Shown in pieces: positions 26,905 to 36,028 of a stretch of DNA of 64,000 nt. The first letter of the stretch is position 1; each line of letters starts with the position of its first letter. A program made the translations under genes and the position numbers. Below the pieces are notes generated by a model. That model ran no database searches. It saw nothing but the letters and a program-made list of their open reading frames with translations, and had not been told where the DNA came from. The DNA is from Lacinutrix mariniflava (GTDB lineage: Bacteria > Bacteroidota > Bacteroidia > Flavobacteriales > Flavobacteriaceae), in assembly GCF_001418015.1 (NCBI RefSeq), contig NZ_LIQG01000028.1, forward strand, positions 29,609-93,608, written 5' to 3'.

Positions 26905-28133
26905 TATTTTATTAAAAAGCTACCTAACCATGTGTAGGCAATAAATAGAACACCAACGGCTGTTGCAACCGTTCCAAATTCGAAGCCTAAAGAGGTTCCA
27001 AAAATGGCGATTAATATCATGGCTATGCCATAAATATAGTTAATAATTTCAGACTTTTCAGTATCTGATAATGCAGCACGTGTTAAAGGCAAAATTGCAC
27101 CTAAACAAGCCGCACTAATTAGTGCGTAAAGCGGATTATTAATAATAAAATAAACTCCGAAAAATAATAAAGCGCTAGTTAAAAGACCAAACATAATTTG
27201 TCCGCTTAACTTGTCTTTTTTATCTAAAAGGTATTTTCCGAATTTATCGAACATTAAAATCATGTTAGATAAAGGATCCATAATCCAGCTACCTAATGCA
27301 AATAATAAGTATGCAATTATTAATGGAATTACCATAATTGTTAGACCACTTGCCGATAATAATTTTAAAGAAATGCGGTAAGCAATATATAAACCTATTA
27401 TAAAAATATATTGGTTTTTTTGCGACTTGTTACTTATCCAAAAAGAATACCTTAAATAGAGATTGTAAATTTTGTTTTTAGATTTCATAGCAGTAAGCAT
27501 ACCGCTTCTGGCATAATCTAAATTTGGATCGAGCATTAACGCTTCCTTAAAATGCTTTAAAGCCTCCTTGGGCTTGTTACTTTCTAAATGAGACCAACCA
27601 ACATTAGCATGTGAGTATGCATTTTCAGGATTGTCATTAAGAAGGTTTTCTATTGAGTATGCAGCTTCTTCTTTACGGTTTAATTTTGTAAGAGCAGTTG
27701 TTCTTGCGTTTAGGCAAAATGTGTTTTTAGAATTGATTCTTAAACCTTCGTTAGCAAAGTCTAAAGCGCTTTCAAATTGCTTACTATTTATAAGTATATA
27801 GGCTTTTTGACCAAAATGATTTTCGTTATCTGGATCAATTTCTAATGCTTTATCTACATTTTCATTGGCATCCTTAATCTTGTCTTCGTGAAGATAAATT
27901 TGTGATAATAGAAAGTAAATTTCAGCTTCGTTAGGATAGTCTGTTCTTAAATCTTTAATGATAGCTAAAGATTTGCTAATCTCGTCTAACTGAAAATAGC
28001 TTTGGGCTAAAAAATATCTAGCACTAAACGTATCAGCATGCTCTGCTAGCGCATTTTTAAAATACGGAATAGATTCTTTAAACCGTCCTAGTTCAAATAA
28101 TTGAAGACCTCTTTGTAGGTTAGGACTATCCAT
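26904..28133 (-). CDS. TPR and membrane-domain protein
   Basis: 409 residues. Residues 1-215 are at least six tetratricopeptide repeats (LQRGLQLFELGRFKESIPYF, AEIYFLLSQIYLHEDKIKDA, ...). The C-terminal half has about five membrane spans. It overlaps the preceding AAA+ gene (28133) and the wbqC gene (26904) by single bases. The pairing with a TPR-AAA+ protein suggests a membrane-linked complex in which the TPRs bind partners. Function unknown. Confidence 0.8.
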   Translation of the reverse strand: MDSPNLQRGLQLFELGRFKESIPYFKNALAEHADTFSARYFLAQSYFQLDEISKSLAIIKDLRTDYPNEAEIYFLLSQIYLHEDKIKDANENVDKALEIDPDNENHFGQKAYILINSKQFESALDFANEGLRINSKNTFCLNARTTALTKLNRKEEAAYSIENLLNDNPENAYSHANVGWSHLESNKPKEALKHFKEALMLDPNLDYARSGMLTAMKSKNKIYNLYLRYSFWISNKSQKNQYIFIIGLYIAYRISLKLLSASGLTIMVIPLIIAYLLFALGSWIMDPLSNMILMFDKFGKYLLDKKDKLSGQIMFGLLTSALLFFGVYFIINNPLYALISAACLGAILPLTRAALSDTEKSEIINYIYGIAMILIAIFGTSLGFEFGTVATAVGVLFIAYTWLGSFLIK

Positions 28134-29437
28134 TATTTTTTTATGTTCAAATAAGTAAGAATATCGTCGTATAATCCAGAGTCGTTAGAGTATAAAGCAT
28201 AGTTTTTAGCCGAACCAAACCATTCTTTGGTAGAAGGTTTCATTTTACCAAAAGCTTGAATAATATCTTTTGTTTTTAAAGGTTTAGGAATACCGTCTTT
28301 AAAAGAGTCTAATAATTTTTTTTCGATGGCAATATCAATACTAGAGCTAATGTCTGCACCAGAATATTCTTTACTTTTTTTAGCTAATTGCTTTAAATCT
28401 ATAGCTTCTGTTGGTTTTCCTTCTAACTGAATTTTAAAAATAGACTCTCTAGCTTTTTCATCTGGAGGTGCTACAAAAATAATACGATCAAAACGTCCTG
28501 GTCTTCTAAAGGCTGGATCTATATACCAAGGTGCATTTGTAGCTCCTAAAACAAGAATACCATCGTTGTTTGAATCTATACCATCCAATTCAGATAAAAA
28601 CTGGTTAATAACTGTTCTTCCTGCAGTTTTATTAATGTCGTTTCTATTGGCACCTAAAGCATCAATTTCATCTATAAAAATAACACAAGGTTTATTTTCG
28701 CGTGCAGTTTCAAAAATTTCATGAAGATTCTTTTCAGAATTTCCCAACCACATATCTAATATATCATTAATACCAATATTTATAAAGTTGGCATCAATTT
28801 CACCTGCTGTTGCTCTAGCAATATGTGTTTTTCCACAACCAGGAGGTCCATAAAGCAAAATGCCTCCTCCAATTTTTTTGCCGTAAGCTTTATATAAATC
28901 TTTGTGGAGTAGTGGCTTAATTATCTTTAAATCTATTTCCTCTTTTATATGCTCCATACCACCAACATCACTAAAATTGACCGTTGGTTTTTTTAACATA
29001 GAGATAGCATCTTCATCAATATAATCGTCAGATTCACTTGTAACCGCAAGTTTAAAAACCGATTCGAAATCTGGATTGTAATAGCTATTGTCTATATCAA
29101 GTATGGTTTGATAAACAGATAATGCTTCGGCATGATTCTTAAGTTTAAGTAAAGCATCACAATATAATTCTAAGTAGTCAATATTGTTGCTGTTCTCTGT
29201 AAGTTCTTCTAGTATAACTTCGGTTAAATTATACTTTTCTTCATTGTAATAACACTTGGCTAATAAGTACTTGTATTCTTTCTTATTATCTCTGTCTAAT
29301 AGTGAAATAAGATGTTTTTCAGCTTCAGTATAATTAAAACTATTAAGATAAATCTTTGCAATTTGAAAGCGTAGCTCGTTATTTTCCGGAGAAAATTCAA
29401 GTGCTTTCAATAAACTTTCTAATAAAGAATTATCCAT
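28133..29437 (-). CDS. TPR-AAA+ ATPase
   Basis: 434 residues. N-terminal TPR-like helices (1-140) precede a classical AAA+ module: Walker A GPPGCGKT (K203), Walker B VIFIDEIDALG, sensor 1 GATNAPW, and arginine fingers near RRPGRFDR. This resembles FtsH/CDC48/spastin-like AAA domains. It shares a one-base junction with the TPR membrane protein and starts 3 bases after the lepB stop region. The two genes separate lepB from wbqC. Its substrate is unknown; remodelling of an envelope complex is plausible. Confidence 0.85.
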   Translation of the reverse strand: MDNSLLESLLKALEFSPENNELRFQIAKIYLNSFNYTEAEKHLISLLDRDNKKEYKYLLAKCYYNEEKYNLTEVILEELTENSNNIDYLELYCDALLKLKNHAEALSVYQTILDIDNSYYNPDFESVFKLAVTSESDDYIDEDAISMLKKPTVNFSDVGGMEHIKEEIDLKIIKPLLHKDLYKAYGKKIGGGILLYGPPGCGKTHIARATAGEIDANFINIGINDILDMWLGNSEKNLHEIFETARENKPCVIFIDEIDALGANRNDINKTAGRTVINQFLSELDGIDSNNDGILVLGATNAPWYIDPAFRRPGRFDRIIFVAPPDEKARESIFKIQLEGKPTEAIDLKQLAKKSKEYSGADISSSIDIAIEKKLLDSFKDGIPKPLKTKDIIQAFGKMKPSTKEWFGSAKNYALYSNDSGLYDDILTYLNIKK

Positions 29438-29440
29438 AAT

Positions 29441-31162
29441 TTATTTCTTCTTACGCTTTCTAAAACGATTAAATCCTATAAAGCCAGCAATTAAAACCAA
29501 TACAGGAATTAAATAAGAGGTTGCTTTACCTGTTCCATGAACAGTAGTAAATAGTCTATCCCAACGTACTTTATTTTTAATAGTATCGAAACTCATCCAT
29601 ACTAAAACAGGTTTCCCTACCACGTGATCGAAAGGTACAAATCCCCAATATCTAGAATCGATAGAGTTTTGTCTGTTATCACCCATCATCCAATAATAAT
29701 CTTGTTTAAAGGTATAGTTTGTTGCTACTTCACCATTTATTAAAATCTGATTTCCTCGAGAAGTAATTGTGTTTCTTTCGTACTCTCCAATAACACGTTT
29801 GTATAACGGTAAATTTTCTATTGTTAAATCTAAAGACTCTCCTTTCTTCGGAATATAAATTGGTCCAAAATTATCTGCCGTAAAACTGTATTCAGAATCC
29901 TGAGGAAATAAACGAGCATCTGGAGTTTCAGAGTTTACTTTTTCTAAAGAAATTACACTTGGATCTTTGGCTACTTTAGCAGCAAGTTCTTCCGTCATGT
30001 TACCAATATAATTGGTCTTTGCTACAGACATTTTTAAACGATCGAAGAAACGCTGGTTTAACCTACCAGAGACTTCCGTTTTTAAAGAATCTCTTTTAAT
30101 AATATTAAGATTTACTTCGGGACTAGCGCTAATAAAATCTTTTATTTTTGGGTCGTCTAGGTATTTGTTTTCTATGTAATAAGTCTCGTTTGCACTACTT
30201 TCGGTGATTTCGTATTTATTAAACAAATCACGAATATTCCCTTTAGTTTGTACGTTGTAAAAGAACTGCAGTCTTGCGCGATCTGGTAATACGTTTTTTT
30301 CTCCATTAATATAAACGTGACCTTCTCTAAGTTCTAATTGATCTCCAGGGATACCTACACAACGTTTTACTAAATTCGTTTTCTTATCTATAGGTTTGTA
30401 GTAATTTCTGTCTGGTGTAAAATCATTCATATCCAACAAGGTATCTGCTGGCTGATTGAACACTACAATCTCATTACGTGTTATTTTTTGGAAACCAGGC
30501 AATCGCATATAAGGCAATTGTAGTTTGTTTTTCCATGAGGTATTACGTTCTTCATATTTATCATCAAAAATATAAGATTTCATTTTTGTCTTCGGCACAG
30601 AATCGTGTACCATTGGTAAAGCAACCGTAGTCATTGGAACTCTAGCACCATAATGAAATTTACTAACGAAAAGGAAATCACCAACCAACAAGGTTTTTTC
30701 TAGTGAAGATGAAGGAATAACAAAGGGTTGAATAAAATAAGTATGTACAATAGTTGCTGCTACTATAGCAAAAAGAATAGAACTTATCCAGTCTCCAGCG
30801 CTAGTTCTTGCTTTTAAACTTCTGTCTTCAATATAATTAACCTCTGCAACATAGTTTAAATAAAAGTTATAAAAACCTAAAGTTACTATTGCTAATATGG
30901 TGTCTAATCTAGAGTTTTTACCAAAACTTCTAGCTGTTTCTACCCAAATAACTGGAAACATAATAAGGTTTACAATAGGTAAAAAGAGTAGGATAGTCCA
31001 CCACCATTCTCTGTTAATTATTTTCATTAAAATAACAGAATTGTAAACAGGAACAAAGGCTTCCCATGCTTTACGACCTGCTTTTATGTATAATTTCCAG
31101 GTGGCTAATCCATGAATTAATTGAATAATCAAGAAGAATATAATCCATTGTGTTCCGTTCAT
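29441..31162 (-). CDS. lepB: signal peptidase I, large Bacteroidota form
   Basis: 573 residues, about twice the usual size. It removes signal peptides from exported proteins. Several N-terminal membrane spans (1-140) precede the catalytic S153 in IPSSSLEKTL and the general base K266 in NLVKRCVGIPGD. A long insert (about 285-440) separates the S26 boxes, and MMGDNRQNSIDSRYWG is the last box. A C-terminal span (about 545-562) ends in RFRKRKKK. Part of the parA-parB-DUF5683-dapB-lepB run. Confidence 0.93.
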   Translation of the reverse strand: MNGTQWIIFFLIIQLIHGLATWKLYIKAGRKAWEAFVPVYNSVILMKIINREWWWTILLFLPIVNLIMFPVIWVETARSFGKNSRLDTILAIVTLGFYNFYLNYVAEVNYIEDRSLKARTSAGDWISSILFAIVAATIVHTYFIQPFVIPSSSLEKTLLVGDFLFVSKFHYGARVPMTTVALPMVHDSVPKTKMKSYIFDDKYEERNTSWKNKLQLPYMRLPGFQKITRNEIVVFNQPADTLLDMNDFTPDRNYYKPIDKKTNLVKRCVGIPGDQLELREGHVYINGEKNVLPDRARLQFFYNVQTKGNIRDLFNKYEITESSANETYYIENKYLDDPKIKDFISASPEVNLNIIKRDSLKTEVSGRLNQRFFDRLKMSVAKTNYIGNMTEELAAKVAKDPSVISLEKVNSETPDARLFPQDSEYSFTADNFGPIYIPKKGESLDLTIENLPLYKRVIGEYERNTITSRGNQILINGEVATNYTFKQDYYWMMGDNRQNSIDSRYWGFVPFDHVVGKPVLVWMSFDTIKNKVRWDRLFTTVHGTGKATSYLIPVLVLIAGFIGFNRFRKRKKK

Positions 31163-31239
31163 AATCTATATTTTGTACTAATAGTTAATAAAATCTATTA
31201 GTGTTTTTGCTTTCGCAAATGTTACATTTTTATTTTTAG

Positions 31240-31941
31240 TTAACCAATATTTAACACATCTTTCATGGTAAATATGCCCGTTTTTCCAACAAGCCATTCT
31301 GCCGCAACAACAGCACCTAAGGCAAAACCTTGACGACTGTGTGCAATGTGTTCTATTTTAATAGTATCGACTTCGCTTTTATAAGTAATATTGTGTGTTC
31401 CTGGTACATTCTCAATACGTTTAGCGGTAATAGGCAGTACTTTATCTTCGTTACCATCTAATTGCCATGCGTTAAAACTATTATGGTTTTCTATAATGTC
31501 TTCGGCTAAAGAAATTGCTGTTCCACTTGGTGCATCGAGCTTTTGAGTGTGATGGATTTCTTCAAGATCAACATTATAATCTTCTAAAGCAGACATCATT
31601 TTAGCTAAGTTTTTATTTAACTCAAAAAAGATGTTGACACCTAAACTAAAATTAGAGGCATATATAAAAGCTCCTTTTTTTTGTTCACAAAGTGCCACAA
31701 TTTCATCGTAGCTATCTAGCCAACCAGTGGTTCCAGAGATAACCGGAATGTTATTATTAATACAGTTAGAGATATTACCAAAAGCAGCATTAGGAATACT
31801 AAAGTCTATTGCAATATCGGCCTTTGTTATTTCTGAAGATACAGTTTCCGAAGTTTTAATAACAATTTCATGTCCACGACTTAAAGCAATGGTTTCAATT
31901 GTTTTTCCCATTCTACCATAGCCTAGTAAAGCGATTTTCAT
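31240..31941 (-). CDS. dapB: 4-hydroxy-tetrahydrodipicolinate reductase
   Basis: 233 residues. It reduces the dihydrodipicolinate precursor with NAD(P)H in lysine and diaminopimelate synthesis, feeding peptidoglycan. Rossmann GYGRMGKT (residues 7-14), GTTGW, and the substrate site EIHHTQKLDAPSGTA with the catalytic His and Lys are present. Lies 77 bases upstream of lepB, minus strand, in the conserved flavobacterial parAB-lepB cluster. Confidence 0.95.
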   Translation of the reverse strand: MKIALLGYGRMGKTIETIALSRGHEIVIKTSETVSSEITKADIAIDFSIPNAAFGNISNCINNNIPVISGTTGWLDSYDEIVALCEQKKGAFIYASNFSLGVNIFFELNKNLAKMMSALEDYNVDLEEIHHTQKLDAPSGTAISLAEDIIENHNSFNAWQLDGNEDKVLPITAKRIENVPGTHNITYKSEVDTIKIEHIAHSRQGFALGAVVAAEWLVGKTGIFTMKDVLNIG

Positions 31942-32017
31942 TAAAAATTAAAATTTTTGTTTCCGAGAGGTCGGAAATCTTATTAATATTTTATAATTAA
32001 CATTACGTATTCTAATG

Positions 32018-32632
32018 CTAATTTAACTTTAAACTCATTGTTAAGCCAACGGTTCCTGTTTTCTCGAACTCATCAATTTTATAATGTGGTTTAAAACTTA
32101 AATTTTCGTCTACATTATATTGCAGTAAATGCGCATCTACATTGGCATCAATAATATTTAAAGCATATAAACCTACTGTTATAAGTAGGGACAATTCTTT
32201 ATTAGATTTAAGCGTTTTTTGCGCTGCAATTAAACCATCACTTGTAAAGCGATCTTGAAACTCATCGTCTTCAAAACCTGCTAGTCTACGTTTGTAAGCA
32301 TCTCGAACACGTTTATATTGGTTATTGTTGTCTATATAAAAATAAACACCAGTTCCAAGTGCAGCATAAATAATAGGAATTTTCCAATACTTCTTATTAT
32401 AAGCCTGACCTAAACCAGGTAAAACAGCAGAGTAAAAAGCTGCTTTAGAGGGACGTAATGGATCGATTTCTTTACGTACCAAAGCAGAATCGAGAGGTAC
32501 AATAACCAATTCTTCTAAGCTTTCTTTAGGCTGCTCTTTTTTATCTTCTGTTTTGTCTTCTTTTCCTTTTTGCGCTAAAGCGGAAAGACTAAGCAGTAAA
32601 CAAAAGATTGATATAACTATTTTATTTGTCAC
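32018..32632 (-). CDS. DUF5683 domain-containing protein
   Basis: 204 residues. Signal peptide (MTNKIVISIFCLLLSLSALAQ), then a Lys/Glu-rich stretch, then the family core PSKAAFYSAVLPGLGQAYNKKYWKIPIIYAALG and a hydrophobic segment. The start overlaps parB by 11 bases. The core resembles TM2-like membrane modules. The place between parB and dapB is conserved in this family of bacteria. Function unknown. Confidence 0.85.
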   Translation of the reverse strand: MTNKIVISIFCLLLSLSALAQKGKEDKTEDKKEQPKESLEELVIVPLDSALVRKEIDPLRPSKAAFYSAVLPGLGQAYNKKYWKIPIIYAALGTGVYFYIDNNNQYKRVRDAYKRRLAGFEDDEFQDRFTSDGLIAAQKTLKSNKELSLLITVGLYALNIIDANVDAHLLQYNVDENLSFKPHYKIDEFEKTGTVGLTMSLKLN

Positions 32633-33530
32633 CTTCGACTAACTTTTTAATACGATTAAAATCTTCTTCAGAATGAAAAGGAATTGTTATTTTTCCCTTA
32701 CCATTACTAGCTACTTTAACGTCTATTTTATGTCCAAAGTATTCAGAAAATGCTGTTATTCCTTTTTTTAGAAACTTTGGTAATTCTTCTTTTGCTTCTT
32801 TCTTAGGTACAACAACTTCATCAGTAGCATTATAATTTTTAACTAAAGCTTCTGTATCACGTACAGATAGTTTATTCGCTAATATTTTCTCGTAAATATC
32901 TAATTGTACCGTTTGGTCTTCAATATTAATAATAGCACGACCGTGGCCCATAGATAAAAAGCCATCACGCATACCAGTTTGAATAATTGGATCTAACTTT
33001 AATAAACGTAAATAATTAGCAATTGTAGAACGTTTTTTACCAACACGTTCACTCATTTGTTCTTGTGTTAATTGAATTTCGTCAATTAAACGTTGGTAAG
33101 ACATTGCAATTTCAATAGGATCTAAATCTTGACGTTGGATATTTTCTACCAATGCCATTTCTAAACTCTCTTGATCGTTTGCTATACGTATGTATGCAGG
33201 AATAGTCTCTAAACCTATAGACTTACTTGCACGAAAACGACGCTCTCCAGAAACCAATTGGTAACTTTCGAAACCTAACTTTCTAACCGTTATAGGTTGT
33301 ATTACACCAAGTTCTTTAATAGAAGAGGCTAATTCGCGTAGCGTTTCTTCATTAAAACTAGTACGTGGTTGAAACGGATTCATTTCAATAGAATCCAATT
33401 CTAATTCCACAATATTACCAATCACTTTATCTGCATTTTTGTCTTGTACAGATTGTATGTCGTTACTTGGGTCTTTTAGTAAAGCTGAAAGTCCTCTACC
33501 TAAAGCTTGTTTTTTTGTAGCCTTCGCCAT
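32622..33530 (-). CDS. parB: chromosome partitioning protein ParB
   Basis: 302 residues. It binds parS sites, spreads on DNA and works with ParA in chromosome segregation. The N-terminal CTPase/ParB box is visible as NPFQPRTSF and LVSGERRFRA, then the helix-turn-helix MSERVGKKRSTIANYLRLL, and a basic C-terminal dimerisation region. It starts 3 bases downstream of the parA stop. I did not see a parS-like site in the window. Confidence 0.96.
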   Translation of the reverse strand: MAKATKKQALGRGLSALLKDPSNDIQSVQDKNADKVIGNIVELELDSIEMNPFQPRTSFNEETLRELASSIKELGVIQPITVRKLGFESYQLVSGERRFRASKSIGLETIPAYIRIANDQESLEMALVENIQRQDLDPIEIAMSYQRLIDEIQLTQEQMSERVGKKRSTIANYLRLLKLDPIIQTGMRDGFLSMGHGRAIINIEDQTVQLDIYEKILANKLSVRDTEALVKNYNATDEVVVPKKEAKEELPKFLKKGITAFSEYFGHKIDVKVASNGKGKITIPFHSEEDFNRIKKLVEGDK

Positions 33531-33533
33531 TGC

Positions 33534-34298
33534 TTAGGAGTTTTTATTTATTACTTCTTTTGCTAAACTTAAATAATTTGCTGCACCTTTACTAGAAGCA
33601 TCATAATTAATAATGTCTTCACCAAAACTTGGTGCTTCACTAAGCTTAACATTTCGTTGTATTATGGTTTTAAAAACCATATCGTTAAAATGCTTTTGTA
33701 CTTCTTCTACCACTTGGTTAGAGAGACGTAAACGCGAATCGTACATGGTTAACAATAAACCTTCGATGTCTAATTCTGTATTGTGTATTTTCTGTACACT
33801 TTTAATAGTGTTTAGTAATTTCCCTAAACCTTCCAATGCAAAATATTCACATTGTATAGGTATCATTACTGCATCTGCAGCAGTTAAAGCGTTTAGTGTT
33901 AGTAAACCAAGAGAAGGAGCACAGTCAATTATTATAAAATCGTAATCGTCTTTTATAGGCTCTAATGCTCTTTTAAGCATATATTCTCTATCCTCTTTAT
34001 CTACAAGCTCAATTTCTATAGCAACTAAATCTATATGAGCAGGAATAATATCTAAATTTGGAGTATTGGTAGTTACTATGGCTTCTTTTGCAGTATTGGT
34101 ATGCTCTAAAAGTTGGTAAGTTCCAATCTCTACAGTTTCTACATCTATGCCTAATCCAGAGGTAGAGTTCGCTTGTGGATCTGCATCGATAAGCAATACT
34201 CTTTTCTCTAAAACACCTAGAGAAGCTGCAAGATTAATTGAAGTTGTTGTTTTTCCAACACCTCCTTTTTGATTGGCAATGGCTATTATTTTACCCAT
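33534..34298 (-). CDS. parA: chromosome partitioning ATPase ParA
   Basis: 254 residues. Deviant Walker A NQKGGVGKTTTSINLA (residues 9-24) is the ParA/Soj signature; VLLIDADPQ and FIIIDCAPSLG follow. It forms the operon with parB downstream. The upstream region contains a 21-bp element at 34373-34393 found again upstream of the metallophosphoesterase gene, possibly part of its promoter. Confidence 0.96.
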   Translation of the reverse strand: MGKIIAIANQKGGVGKTTTSINLAASLGVLEKRVLLIDADPQANSTSGLGIDVETVEIGTYQLLEHTNTAKEAIVTTNTPNLDIIPAHIDLVAIEIELVDKEDREYMLKRALEPIKDDYDFIIIDCAPSLGLLTLNALTAADAVMIPIQCEYFALEGLGKLLNTIKSVQKIHNTELDIEGLLLTMYDSRLRLSNQVVEEVQKHFNDMVFKTIIQRNVKLSEAPSFGEDIINYDASSKGAANYLSLAKEVINKNS

Positions 34299-34372
34299 TA
34301 ATTGATTTGGTTTTATTAGGGAACTTTCGTTTAAAAGTCTAGACGTAAAAATACAATTATTTATGGTTTTAG

Positions 34373-34393
34373 AAAACGGAAGTTGTTAACAGT
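34373..34393 (-). repeat. 21-bp element upstream of parA (copy 1)
   Basis: Identical to 37341-37361 (begins AAAACGGAAG, ends TTAACAGT on the plus strand). Each copy lies about 75-100 bases upstream of a minus-strand start codon (parA; metallophosphoesterase). A second shared word AAAAATACAA lies on the gene-proximal side of both copies, and read on the minus strand includes a TATTTTT stretch like a -7 box. Confidence 0.7.
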
Positions 34394-34523
34394 TGGTTAA
34401 ACTTAAAAACAGTCTTTATTAAAGTGGTCTAATTAAGTATGTTGTTACTTAAAATTATAGCGTTAATAAAGGTGGCATTTAAACTTAAGGCATAGAAATT
34501 GCTTAAATAAATAGAGAACACAC

Positions 34524-34552
34524 GGTTAAAAAATATATCATTATTTTTAACC
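34524..34552 (+). promoter_or_regulatory. inverted repeat before the CotH-like gene
   Basis: GGTTAAAAA (34524-34532) and TTTTTAACC (34544-34552) form a 9-bp inverted repeat 22 bases before the start codon. It could be an operator or leader hairpin. Confidence 0.4.
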
Positions 34553-34573
34553 CATAATTAATTCCAACTTATA

Positions 34574-36028
34574 ATGAAAAAGATATATCATACTTTACTT
34601 ATTACTTGCACATTACTGTGTGGATTAACTAGTTGTGCGCAAGAAATTAAAGCAGAAAAAGGAAGCTACGGGATTGATAAAAAAAATAAAATTATTGTTT
34701 GGCATCAAAAAGATCTAGATGCTGTTGTTACTGAAAATAAAAATATTACAAGTATTCAATTTGATGAGAATTTTACATTGAAAAACACTTCAAAAAGATT
34801 GTCTTATTCTGAAGGTTTTACAGTTGGAAATAATAATGAATATACGTTATACATTACTAAATTACCAATAATTCATATAAAATTAGACAGCGATAAATTA
34901 ACTCGAGATTCTAGAATTGTTGGTCATTTTACATATTTTAATAATCACGATTATATTGAAAATATCATGGGAGTAAGGCAACGTGGGAATTTATCGTTGG
35001 GCTTCCCAAAAAAATCTTACGATATTGAGTTTTCGGCAGATAGTACTTTAAACGAAAATAAAGATCTTAAATTTAAAGGTATGAGGTCCGACGATGATTG
35101 GATTCTTGACGGTATGTATAATGAGCCATTGCGTTTACGCTCGCACATTTCGACTAATTTATGGACAACAATTCATACACCATATTATGCAGAAAAAGAA
35201 CCAAAAGCTAAAAGTGGTTTCGAAGTAAAATATGTAGAATTGTTTAGAAATAACGAATATTTTGGTGTGTATCAGTTTTCAGAATCTGTAGATAGAAAAC
35301 AATTAAAATTGAAAAAGAGCGAAGGAGATGTTGTACATGGTGAGTTGTACAAAGCAAATTCGTACGATGGTGGGCCAGACTTTTCTAAAGCACCAGAAAA
35401 ATTCAATAATTTATTTCCGCATTGGAATGGTTGGAGAACAGAGTATCCTTTACTTAACTACAAATCGCACTTCGAAAATCTATTCGCACTACAAAATTTG
35501 GTGGTTAAAGGCACAGATGATGCGTTTATTAAAGAGATAGCAAACCATATTAAAATTGAAAATGTAATAGATTATTATATTTTTATAAATACCGTTAGAG
35601 CTACCGATAATTTAGGTAAAAACTACTATTTAGGAAAGTATGATAGTAATGAGCCTTTCTTTATCATTCCATGGGATTTAGATGGTGTTTTAGGTATTAT
35701 TCAAGACGGAAAACGCGAAAACTTTACTAATAGTGTTTTAGGTAATGGTCTTTTAAATAGGTTGTTAGAATTGAATCCAAATGGTTATAAAGAAAAAGTA
35801 AAAGCCAGATGGATGGCTTTAAGAGCAACAGATTTTAGTAATAAAGCCTTACAGTCTAGAATAGATAAAGTGTATACTAATTTTACCGAAGAAAAAATTT
35901 ACGAACGCGAACAATTAGTGTGGCAAAATAAATTAAATGAAAAGTCTAACACCGAACATTACAACTATTTAAAGTCGTTTTTAGAAGAGCGATTACTCTT
36001 CCTCGATGGGCATTTCAAGGCTTTGTAA
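34574..36028 (+). CDS. CotH-like kinase lipoprotein
   Basis: 484 residues. Lipoprotein signal with LTSC near residue 22. The body matches the CotH kinase family: MGVRQRGNLSLGFPKKSYDIEF (about 134-154), KFKGMRSDDDWILDGMYNEP, LRSHISTNL, GVYQFSESVDRKQLK, and FFIIPWDLDGVLG with the aspartates of the metal site. CotH proteins are atypical protein kinases, first known from spore coats, and are widespread as exported proteins. Its last 36 bases overlap the end of the convergent metallophosphoesterase gene. A kinase next to a phosphatase could be a functional pair. Target unknown. Confidence 0.85.
   Translation: MKKIYHTLLITCTLLCGLTSCAQEIKAEKGSYGIDKKNKIIVWHQKDLDAVVTENKNITSIQFDENFTLKNTSKRLSYSEGFTVGNNNEYTLYITKLPIIHIKLDSDKLTRDSRIVGHFTYFNNHDYIENIMGVRQRGNLSLGFPKKSYDIEFSADSTLNENKDLKFKGMRSDDDWILDGMYNEPLRLRSHISTNLWTTIHTPYYAEKEPKAKSGFEVKYVELFRNNEYFGVYQFSESVDRKQLKLKKSEGDVVHGELYKANSYDGGPDFSKAPEKFNNLFPHWNGWRTEYPLLNYKSHFENLFALQNLVVKGTDDAFIKEIANHIKIENVIDYYIFINTVRATDNLGKNYYLGKYDSNEPFFIIPWDLDGVLGIIQDGKRENFTNSVLGNGLLNRLLELNPNGYKEKVKARWMALRATDFSNKALQSRIDKVYTNFTEEKIYEREQLVWQNKLNEKSNTEHYNYLKSFLEERLLFLDGHFKAL

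Noticed and set aside
34373..34393. DnaA box or parS site upstream of parA
   Set aside because: The TGTTAACAA core matches a DnaA box poorly and only one such word is present; the element also occurs before an unrelated gene.
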